DNA of 5,549 bases. Source: Pseudomonadota bacterium. Lineage in GTDB: Bacteria > Pseudomonadota > Gammaproteobacteria > Burkholderiales > Burkholderiaceae_C. Where the stretch lies: NCBI GenBank assembly GCA_018241985.1, contig JAFECV010000165.1:1-5549 (forward strand), written 5' to 3'. Shown piece by piece: positions 1 to 5,311 of the stretch; the first letter of the stretch is position 1; every line of letters starts with the position of its first letter. Below the pieces are notes generated by a model. The model searched no databases. It had not been told where the DNA came from and saw only the letters and a program-made list of their open reading frames with translations. Position numbers and translations under genes: made by a program.

Positions 1-170
1 AGGCCGACTGGGGTCCGCGCATCGCCCAGGGCAAGGACGTGCTGTACAAGCACGCCCTCGAGGGTTTCACCGGCGCCAAGGGCACGATGCCTGCGCGCGG
101 CGCCAATCCTTCGCTCACCGACGACGAAGTGAAGGCTGCCGTGAACTACATGGTGGATCAGTCGATGTGA
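1..170 (+). CDS. C-terminal part of a class I cytochrome c (cytochrome c5-like), 5' end outside the window
   Basis: The reading frame starts at base 3 and gives 55 residues ending at TGA 168-170. The visible part carries KGTMPARGANPSL, whose Met (visible residue 29) matches the axial haem ligand in the MPxRGxxxxL context of c5-type cytochromes. After it comes the closing helix LTDDEVKAAVNYMV, which packs over the haem in this fold. The CxxCH haem-attachment site and any signal peptide lie upstream of the window and cannot be checked. In this family the protein is a periplasmic or membrane-anchored one-electron carrier. The apbE gene follows 48 bp downstream on the same strand, so the two may share a transcript. 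The fold and Met ligand are clear; the exact subfamily and redox partner are not. Confidence 0.88.
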   Translation, partial: ADWGPRIAQGKDVLYKHALEGFTGAKGTMPARGANPSLTDDEVKAAVNYMVDQSM

Positions 171-178
171 GGCATCAG

Positions 179-205
179 GGCCTGTCGACGCTGCGTTGAC
201 GGGCC
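179..205 (+). other. Hairpin between the cytochrome c gene and apbE
   Basis: Arms 179-188 (GGCCTGTCGA) and 196-205 (TTGACGGGCC) pair over 10 bp, including two G-T (G-U in RNA) pairs, around a 7-nt loop. No T tract follows, so it is not a standard intrinsic terminator. It ends one base before the apbE Shine-Dalgarno sequence GAGGAG (207-212). It could stabilise the 3' end of the cytochrome mRNA, weaken read-through, or modulate translation of apbE. That role is inference from position only. Confidence 0.45.
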
Positions 206-218
206 CGAGGAGCGTTCC

Positions 219-1259
219 ATGAGCAACGAATGGCAAGGCGGGCGGCTGTCGCGGCGGCGCTTCGCCCTGGTGCTGCCCCTGCTGGGCGCCGCGGCCTGGG
301 CCCCCCCGGGCAAGGCGTGGGCCAATGGGCCGCAGCGCGCAAGCCGCAACCTGTTGGGCACGCGCGTGGACATCGTCGCGGATGGCGGCGATGCCACGCA
401 GCTGCAGGCCGCGATCGGCCTGGCCTTTGGCGAGATGCAGCGCCTCGAGGCGTTGCTGAGCCGCTACCGCGAGGACAGCGTGGTGTCGCGCATCGGCCAG
501 GCGGCCGGACGTCACCCGGTGGCCGTATCCCCCGAGGTCATGGCCGTGCTGGCGAATGCGCGGCAGGTCTGGCGCGAGAGCGCGGGCGCATTCGACCCCA
601 CCGTGGGCGCGCTGTCGGGCTGGCATTTCGAGCCCGGCCAGCAGACCATACCCGCGCCGGCCGAGATCGCCGCCGAGCTGCGCCACGTCGGCGCGCGCCA
701 TCTGCAGCTCGATGCCCGCGCGGGAACGGCCTACCTGACCGAGCGCGGCATGCTGCTCGATCTGGGCGGCATCGCGAAGCTGCCGATTCTGCAAGCGGGC
801 CTGCGCGTGCTCGAGCGCGAAGGCGTCGCGAACGCCCTCGTCAACGGCGGCGGCGACGTGCTCGTGAGCGGCCGCCTGCAGGGCCGCCCCTGGCGCGTCG
901 GTGTGCGCGATCCGCGTGCGCCGGAGAAGCTGCTGGGCGCGATCGAGGTCGAAGGCTTCGGCGTGGTCGCGTCCTCGGGCGACTATGAGCGCTGTTTCGT
1001 GGTCCAGGGCCGGCGCCTGCACCATGTGCTCGATCCCCACACCGGCTGGCCCACCACGGGCGTGCACGGCGTCGCGTTGCTGGCGCGCGATGTGGCGCCC
1101 GTCAACGGCTGGGGCACGGCGCTGATGGTGCAGGGCATGGGGGCAGTGCCGGCCTGGAACGCACGCCGCCCCGGCGTGGCCGTGCTGGCCGCCGGTGCCG
1201 ATGGCACGCTGTGGCAATCCAGCGGCATGGCCGCGGCGCTCAGGCCGGTCACCGGATAG
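219..1259 (+). CDS. apbE: ApbE-family FAD:protein FMN transferase, Tat-exported, with variant active-site residues
   Basis: The product has 346 residues. ATG 219 is preceded by GAGGAG (207-212) at 6-nt spacing. Residues 11-17 (SRRRFAL) form a twin-arginine motif, followed by a hydrophobic stretch and an AWA site that suggests cleavage after Ala35. There is no lipobox Cys, so a soluble periplasmic protein is expected. ApbE hallmarks in order are LLGTRVDI (45-52), LLSRYREDS (79-87), SAGAFDPTVG (121-130), LDLGGIAK (180-187), ALVNGGGDV (206-214), SSGDYER (252-258), HHVLDPHTG (268-276) and a C-terminal GTAL (299-302). Family members cut FAD and attach FMN by a phosphoester bond to Ser/Thr of exported flavoproteins, using Mg. 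Two features are unusual. The usual AKGY/F...D sequence reads AKLPILQ (186-192), and the usual ADAL(A/S)TA metal-site motif reads VNGWGTA (295-301), so the ligand Asp is Asn296. No FMN-acceptor substrate is encoded here. The preceding cytochrome c gene suggests an envelope electron-transfer role. The family is certain; the activity is less so. Confidence 0.93.
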   Translation: MSNEWQGGRLSRRRFALVLPLLGAAAWAPPGKAWANGPQRASRNLLGTRVDIVADGGDATQLQAAIGLAFGEMQRLEALLSRYREDSVVSRIGQAAGRHPVAVSPEVMAVLANARQVWRESAGAFDPTVGALSGWHFEPGQQTIPAPAEIAAELRHVGARHLQLDARAGTAYLTERGMLLDLGGIAKLPILQAGLRVLEREGVANALVNGGGDVLVSGRLQGRPWRVGVRDPRAPEKLLGAIEVEGFGVVASSGDYERCFVVQGRRLHHVLDPHTGWPTTGVHGVALLARDVAPVNGWGTALMVQGMGAVPAWNARRPGVAVLAAGADGTLWQSSGMAAALRPVTG

Positions 1260-1275
1260 CTGCTAAATCAGTAGC
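1259..1275. repeat. Short hairpin of the TAGCTGCT/GTAGC intergenic type, overlapping the apbE stop
   Basis: GCTGCT (1259-1264) and AGTAGC (1270-1275) pair over 6 bp with one G-T pair and a 5-nt AAATC loop. The last base of the apbE stop codon lies in the left arm. From memory, AT-richer hairpins of this kind are common between genes in Comamonadaceae. A similar element lies at 5249-5262. I cannot count genome copies from this window. Confidence 0.4.
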
Positions 1276-1280
1276 AACTC

Positions 1281-1307
1281 CGCCGCTCACAATGGGCGCG
1301 AGCGGCG
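1281..1307. terminator. Probable hairpin between the convergent apbE and AAA+ genes
   Basis: CGCCGCTC (1281-1288) and GAGCGGCG (1300-1307) are perfect 8-bp inverted repeats around an 11-nt loop. They lie in the 66-bp gap between two converging genes, where a bidirectional terminator is expected. Neither side has a clear T run, so it is not a textbook intrinsic terminator. It may act as a 3'-end stabiliser or a Rho-assisted stop. Confidence 0.45.
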
Positions 1308-1325
1308 TGTATCGCAGGAATCCGC

Positions 1326-3641
1326 CTATTGCAGGAACCCGATCGAGCGCGCGTCGCGCACCTCGGGCTTGATGCGGTGCTCGGCCTCGAGCTGGGTCAG
1401 GAATTCGTCGGCGCTGAACTCGGCCGCCAGGATCTCGATCTGGCGCTTCACCGCGGCGAAGTCGCCCGGGCACAGCTGCTCGAGCGCGGCGAGGCGCCGC
1501 GCGAATTCGGGCGTGAGCCGCGCGGCGTCGCCCGCGAGCGCCTCGGTCACGAACATGCGCTCGCGCTGCTCGAGGGTGAGCGGCTTGAAGCGGAGCTTGA
1601 ACGTGAAGCGCCGCAGCGCCGCCTGGTCGATGCGATCCAGCAGGTTCGTGGTGCAGACGAAGATGCCGCGATAGCGCTCCATGCCCTGCAGCATTTCGTT
1701 CACCTCGGTCACCTCGTAGCTGCGCTGCGCGCCGCGCCGGTCCTGCAGGAAGCTGTCGGCCTCGTCGAGCAGCAGCACCGCGCGCTCGGCCTCGGCCTCG
1801 CGGAACATCGCGGCCATGTTCTGCTCGGTCTCGCCGACGTACTTGCTCATCAGGTCGCTCGCCTGCTTGACCATCAGCGGCTTCTCCAGCGTCTTCGCGA
1901 TGTGCTCGGCCAGCGCGGTCTTGCCGGTGCCGGGCGCGCCGTAGAAGCACAGCGTGCCGTGGCCGCGCGCGCGCAGCGCCTGGACCACGCGCGGAATCTC
2001 GAAGCGCGATTCGACGTTCAGCATCGCCAGGTCGTAGGTGGTGACCGAAGGGCGCGCCGCCGCGGCCTCGGCCAGATTGCCCAGCGCGGCGTCCGCGTTG
2101 CGCAGCTGGCGCTCGATCAGCGCCTCGACGTCGTGGCCGTCGCCGTGCGCGAGGCCGGCGAAGCGCACCGCGGTGCGGATCTGCGCGGGGGTGAGGCCGC
2201 GGCGCTCGGTGAGCTTCGCGACCAGCGCGTCGCTGACCTCGACGCCGGCGAGCGTCTTGCGCACCAGCTGCTCGCGCGCGCCGGGCGGCGGGCTCTTCAA
2301 TTCCAGGTGGTAGGCGAAGCGGCGGCGGAACGCCGGGTCGATCTGCTCGACCCGGTTCGTGACCCAGATCGTCGGCACCGGGTTCGATTCGAGGATCTGG
2401 TTCACCCAGGCCTTGCCGTTCACGCTGTGGCCGACCGCGGCGGCGAGCGCCTGCTGCTCCTGGCGCGCCATCAGGCTGGCCGCGTCGACGCTGACCGCGG
2501 GGAACACGTCCTCGACCTCGTCGAACAGCAGCGCGACCTGGCGGCTGCCCTTCAGGAACACCTGCGCGATCTGCAGCGAACGGTAGCGGTCGCGGCCGGA
2601 GAGCGAGTTGCCGTCGCGGTCCGCGTATTCGACCTCGAACAGCTCGAGCTCGGCCGCCTGCGCGACCACCTTCGCCAGTTCGGTCTTGCCGGTGCCCGGC
2701 GGGCCGTACAGCAGCACGTTGACGCCGGGCTCGCGCCGCTCGACCGCGTTGCGCAAGAGCGCGCACAGCACCTGCAGGTCGTCCTTCGCGAACGGAAAGT
2801 CGGACGGCGCCAGCTGCGACTTGGTCGCGGGCCGGGTGAACACCGCCATCAGCTCGTTCTGGCTGCGGTACTCGCGCATCAGCACCGGCGGCAGCTTTTC
2901 GCTGACCTTCATCAGGTCGGCGAGGTCGGTGATGTTGTGCTCGGAGATCAGGTTCTCGACCAGGCCGATGCGCTCGAGCCGCGAGCCGGCGCGCAGCGCC
3001 TCGCCGACCTCGGTCGCGTTCACGCCGGCGATCTCGGCGATCGCCGCATAGGCCTCGGGCGCGTTGTTGACCTTGAACTCGACCAGCAGGCTGCGCAGGT
3101 CGCGCTGGTAGCGCGCCAGCGTGCCGTACAGCAGCAGCGCGCGCTCGGCGCGGTTGAGCTGCAGCAGGTTCGCCAGCGCGTCGATGTTCTTCTCGACCAG
3201 CGTGCTCTGCTTCTTGAGCGCATGGGTGAGCCAGGCGCCGGTCACCGCCAGCACCGACAGCAGGTCCTTCGGCTGGTCCTTCGCGTATTCGTCAAGATAG
3301 AAGAACAGCGTGCCTTCCTCGTACGGGCCGCGCCAGACCGCGTGGCGCTCCATGAACTCGGCGTGCGCGAGCTGCTCGTGGCCGCGCCAGAATTCGTTGT
3401 CCTTGCAGCGGCGCGCGAGGAATTCGCGCACGCGCGCGAGCACCGGCACCGGCCACACCAGATGCCGCCCGGACAGCGACAGCAGGCCGTTCAGGTCGCG
3501 CCGCACGTTGAACTTCGCTCCCTGCTTGGCCGCCAGCGTCAGCACGAAATGCGAGCACATGAGGTCGAGCACCGGCGCACCCTTCAGGCCCGGGGATGGG
3601 ATGAGCTGCGAATCTTTCAAATCAACCGAGCGCTTGACCAT
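1326..3641 (-). CDS. Tandem AAA+ ATPase of unknown function (two complete AAA modules)
   Basis: The product has 771 residues. The start chosen is ATG at 3641-3639, because GGAGG (complement of 3647-3651) lies 5 nt upstream. An in-frame ATG at 3695 would add 18 residues but has no visible ribosome site. Residues 1 to about 280 are a largely helical region with no motif I recognise. Module 1 has Walker A GPPGTGKT (313-320), Walker B VALLFDEVED (369-378), sensor-1 Asn429 in WVTN, and an FRRRF arginine-finger region near 438-442. Module 2 has Walker A GAPGTGKT (568-575), a pore-loop segment SKYVGETE, Walker B LLLDEAD (623-629), sensor-1 Asn666 in CTTN, and ALRRF near 675-679. The protein ends in a small helical domain and RSIGFLQ. 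No signal peptide or membrane helix is seen, so it is probably cytoplasmic. Both modules look able to bind and hydrolyse ATP, which points to a ring-forming remodelling ATPase; substrate and partner are unknown. It stands alone, convergent with apbE and divergent from ilvA. No protease or other effector domain is fused to it. Confidence 0.9.
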   Translation of the reverse strand: MVKRSVDLKDSQLIPSPGLKGAPVLDLMCSHFVLTLAAKQGAKFNVRRDLNGLLSLSGRHLVWPVPVLARVREFLARRCKDNEFWRGHEQLAHAEFMERHAVWRGPYEEGTLFFYLDEYAKDQPKDLLSVLAVTGAWLTHALKKQSTLVEKNIDALANLLQLNRAERALLLYGTLARYQRDLRSLLVEFKVNNAPEAYAAIAEIAGVNATEVGEALRAGSRLERIGLVENLISEHNITDLADLMKVSEKLPPVLMREYRSQNELMAVFTRPATKSQLAPSDFPFAKDDLQVLCALLRNAVERREPGVNVLLYGPPGTGKTELAKVVAQAAELELFEVEYADRDGNSLSGRDRYRSLQIAQVFLKGSRQVALLFDEVEDVFPAVSVDAASLMARQEQQALAAAVGHSVNGKAWVNQILESNPVPTIWVTNRVEQIDPAFRRRFAYHLELKSPPPGAREQLVRKTLAGVEVSDALVAKLTERRGLTPAQIRTAVRFAGLAHGDGHDVEALIERQLRNADAALGNLAEAAAARPSVTTYDLAMLNVESRFEIPRVVQALRARGHGTLCFYGAPGTGKTALAEHIAKTLEKPLMVKQASDLMSKYVGETEQNMAAMFREAEAERAVLLLDEADSFLQDRRGAQRSYEVTEVNEMLQGMERYRGIFVCTTNLLDRIDQAALRRFTFKLRFKPLTLEQRERMFVTEALAGDAARLTPEFARRLAALEQLCPGDFAAVKRQIEILAAEFSADEFLTQLEAEHRIKPEVRDARSIGFLQ

Positions 3642-3754
3642 GGCGGCCTCCAGCGACGACAGTGCCGTTGCACGATAACGCAGACCGCCGGCCATGGGAA
3701 GACACCCGCGGAAAATGGCCGGACGGCCGCCGAGATATGCCGGAGAATCGTGAA
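3642..3754. promoter_or_regulatory. Divergent promoter region between the AAA+ gene and ilvA, with an inverted repeat
   Basis: This 113-bp gap must hold the 5' signals of two divergent genes unless one is expressed from elsewhere. CCGGCCAT (3688-3695) and ATGGCCGG (3715-3722) are perfect 8-bp inverted repeats separated by 19 nt. A second small palindrome, GGCCG-GA-CGGCC (3717-3728), overlaps the right arm. The Shine-Dalgarno sites are GGAGG on the minus strand (3647-3651) and GGAGA on the plus strand (3742-3746). No convincing -35/-10 pair can be chosen by eye. The repeat could be an operator acting on both genes; this is inference. Confidence 0.4.
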
Positions 3755-4957
3755 ATGATCGACATCACCGCCATTCGCGACGCCGCCGCGCGGCTTTCGG
3801 GACAGGTCCTGAACACGCCCTGCGTGGAATCGAAGACGCTGTCAGAAGTGACCGGCGCGCAGGTGTTCCTCAAGTTCGAAAACCTGCAGTTCACCGCCTC
3901 GTTCAAGGAGCGCGGCGCGTGCAACAAGCTCGGCCTGCTGTCGCAGGATGAGCGCGCGCGCGGCGTGGTCGCGATGAGCGCCGGCAACCACGCACAGGGC
4001 GTGGCCTATCACGCGCAGCGGCTCGGCCTGCGCGCGGTGATCGTGATGCCGCGCTTCACCCCGGGCGTGAAGGTCGCGCGCACGCGCAGCTTCGGTGCCG
4101 AGGTGGTGCTGCACGGCGACACGCTGGAGGAAGCGAGTGCGCACGCACACCTGCTGGCGGACGAGCAGGGGCTGGCCTTCATCCACCCGTACGACGACGA
4201 GGCGATCGTCGCCGGCCAGGGCACGGTCGGGCTCGAGATGCTGGGCGCCGTGCCGACGCTCGACACGCTGGTGATCGCGGTCGGCGGCGGCGGGCTGATC
4301 GCCGGCATCGCGACCGCGGCGAAGGCGATCAAGCCGGACATCAAGGTGGTCGGCGTGCAGACCGCGCGCTTTCCGGCGATGGTCAACGCGATCAAGGGCA
4401 GCCACCTGCCGCAGGGCGCGAGCACGATCGCCGAGGGCATCGCGGTCGGCGCGCCGGGCCGGATCACCGAGCAGATCATCCGCGAGCGGGTCGACGACCT
4501 GCTGCTGGTCGACGAGGGCGACATCGAGCAGGCGGTGCTGATGCTGCTCGAGATCGAGAAGACCGTGGTCGAAGGCGCCGGCGCGGTCGGGCTCGCCGCG
4601 CTGCTCAAGCATGCGGACCGGTTCCGCGGCCGGCGCGTCGGGCTGGTGCTGTGCGGCGGCAACATCGATCCGCTGCTGCTGGCCGCGATCATCGAGCGCG
4701 GCATGGCGCGCGCCGGACGGCTCGCGCGCATCCGCGTGAGCGCGCGCGACATCCCCGGCATGCTGGCGCGGATCACCGCCGTGGTCGCCGACGCCGGCGC
4801 GAACATCGACGAGGTCCATCACCAGCGCGCGTTCTCCACGCTGTCGGCGCAGAACGTCGAGATCGAACTGGTGCTGCAGACGCGCGGGCGCGAACACATC
4901 GCCGACGTGCTGGCCGCGCTGCAGGCGGCCGGGCTGACGGCTGAAGAACAAAAATGA
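3755..4957 (+). CDS. ilvA: Threonine ammonia-lyase (threonine dehydratase), medium form with one C-terminal ACT domain
   Basis: The product has 400 residues. ATG 3755 is chosen because GGAGA (3742-3746) lies 8 nt upstream and the N-terminus then matches the family; an in-frame ATG at 3662 would add 31 implausible residues. The enzyme is PLP-dependent and deaminates L-threonine to 2-oxobutanoate and ammonia in the cytoplasm. Fold-type II hallmarks are FENLQFTASFKERGACN (41-57) with Lys51 as the Schiff-base lysine, SAGNHAQG (75-82), the phosphate-binding loop VGGGG (176-180), and LCGGNID (299-305). Residues from about 326 to 398 form one ACT domain starting IRVSARDIPGMLARI, a regulatory module in this family. 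With a single ACT the protein resembles the roughly 400-residue medium form, not the longer biosynthetic IlvA of about 500 residues. It could serve isoleucine synthesis or threonine breakdown, and serine may also be a substrate. No isoleucine-pathway neighbour is present to decide. Its start region is shared with the divergent AAA+ gene. Confidence 0.94.
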   Translation: MIDITAIRDAAARLSGQVLNTPCVESKTLSEVTGAQVFLKFENLQFTASFKERGACNKLGLLSQDERARGVVAMSAGNHAQGVAYHAQRLGLRAVIVMPRFTPGVKVARTRSFGAEVVLHGDTLEEASAHAHLLADEQGLAFIHPYDDEAIVAGQGTVGLEMLGAVPTLDTLVIAVGGGGLIAGIATAAKAIKPDIKVVGVQTARFPAMVNAIKGSHLPQGASTIAEGIAVGAPGRITEQIIRERVDDLLLVDEGDIEQAVLMLLEIEKTVVEGAGAVGLAALLKHADRFRGRRVGLVLCGGNIDPLLLAAIIERGMARAGRLARIRVSARDIPGMLARITAVVADAGANIDEVHHQRAFSTLSAQNVEIELVLQTRGREHIADVLAALQAAGLTAEEQK

Positions 4958-4958
4958 A

Positions 4959-5002
4959 CCACCCCCAGGCTGCGCACACTGCGTGTCGCTCCGCCAACCC
5001 CC
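4959..5002 (+). repeat. Possible copy of a C-rich intergenic repeat downstream of ilvA
   Basis: The stretch begins one base after the ilvA stop with CCACCCCCAGGCTGCGC, continues through ACACTGCGTGTCGCTCCGCC and ends AACCCCC. I recall very similar strings after stop codons in Comamonadaceae genomes, usually followed by a GGGGG arm that completes a hairpin. That arm is missing here, so this copy would be partial. ACAC (4976-4979) and GTGT (4983-4986) can form a small stem. Family membership is from memory and has not been checked by a search. Confidence 0.4.
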
Positions 5003-5011
5003 ATTCGGCAT

Positions 5012-5017
5012 TAGAAT
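5012..5017 (+). promoter_or_regulatory. -10-like hexamer upstream of the small membrane protein gene
   Basis: TAGAAT at 5012-5017 differs from the sigma-70 -10 consensus TATAAT at one base and is AT-rich in a GC-rich setting. Transcription would start near 5024, about 33 nt before ATG 5057. No good -35 is visible at 16-19 nt spacing, so the promoter would be weak or activator-dependent. Confidence 0.35.
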
Positions 5018-5056
5018 GAGCGCGCAGCAGAACGCATGGAACGAGCGCAAGAGACC

Positions 5057-5221
5057 ATGGCCAGCCCCGACACCCACACCAGCACCCCCGCCAGCGAGCA
5101 GCCCACGGCGGAGGACCATGATCCGTTGGACGAAATCATGCCGGCGATCCCGTTCGTCATCCCGATTGCAGGCGGCGTACTGATCTTCCTGCTCGCGATG
5201 ATCGCGGTCACGATGGCTTGA
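5057..5221 (+). CDS. Small single-helix membrane protein of unknown function (54 aa)
   Basis: The reading frame closes at TGA 5219-5221. I prefer ATG 5057, preceded by AAGAGACC, which resembles the common AGGAGACC-ATG start context. ATG 5036, giving 61 residues, has no ribosome site and would lie only about 12 nt from the predicted transcript start. The first 30 residues are polar, rich in Thr, Ser, Pro and acidic residues (AEDHDPLDE) and have no Lys or Arg. Residues 31-54 (from IPFVIPIAGGVLIFLL to the end) form one hydrophobic segment running to the C-terminus, so the protein is probably tail-anchored. I do not recognise a family. It lies 99 bp after ilvA on the same strand and is followed by a strong terminator, which favours a real transcribed gene. 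The shortness of the frame leaves some doubt. Confidence 0.62.
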   Translation: MASPDTHTSTPASEQPTAEDHDPLDEIMPAIPFVIPIAGGVLIFLLAMIAVTMA

Positions 5222-5248
5222 ATGGGCCGCAAGCCCGCGCCAATCGCT

Positions 5249-5262
5249 CGTAGTTAGCTACG
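5249..5262. repeat. Short hairpin of the GTAG/CTAC intergenic type
   Basis: CGTAG (5249-5253) and CTACG (5258-5262) pair perfectly around a TTAG loop, followed by CATTCAATAGCATTCC. It resembles the element at 1259-1275 in base content and in its position after a stop codon. It lies between the small membrane protein gene and its terminator. Confidence 0.35.
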
Positions 5263-5281
5263 CATTCAATAGCATTCCGGG

Positions 5282-5311
5282 AACGGCGCCGCAGCGATGC
5301 GGCGCCGTTTT
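5282..5311 (+). terminator. Rho-independent terminator after the small membrane protein gene
   Basis: AACGGCGCCGCA (5282-5293) and TGCGGCGCCGTT (5298-5309) form a perfect 12-bp stem with a GCGA tetraloop, and the stem leads into TTTT (5308-5311). The hairpin is very stable. It sits 60 bp after the stop of the small gene on the same strand, and it would also end any transcript reading through from ilvA. Confidence 0.85.

Noticed and set aside
230..988. A 252-codon frame overlapping apbE on the same strand
   Set aside because: It is rich in Arg, Ala and Gly with no domain, as expected of the shifted frame of a GC-rich gene.
3642..3695. An 18-residue N-terminal extension of the AAA+ protein starting at ATG 3695
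   Set aside because: No Shine-Dalgarno precedes it, whereas ATG 3641 has GGAGG at 5-nt spacing, and the longer start lies inside the inverted repeat of the divergent gap.
1329..3758. An open frame of 809 codons on the plus strand, antisense to the whole AAA+ gene
   Set aside because: It is in exact codon register with the AAA+ gene, so stops could arise only from Leu TTA/CTA or Ser TCA codons, which are rare in GC-rich genes. Its translation is low-complexity (rich in L, R, A, V, Q, H) with no motif, while the minus strand encodes clear Walker motifs.
3842..5119. An open frame of 425 codons on the minus strand, antisense to ilvA
   Set aside because: It is also in codon register with ilvA and has the same low-complexity composition. 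The plus strand encodes a full PLP enzyme.
4983..5183. A 66-codon frame overlapping the small membrane protein gene
   Set aside because: It is basic and low in complexity with no ribosome site, and it starts inside the C-rich intergenic repeat. The other frame gives a clean transmembrane helix followed by a terminator.
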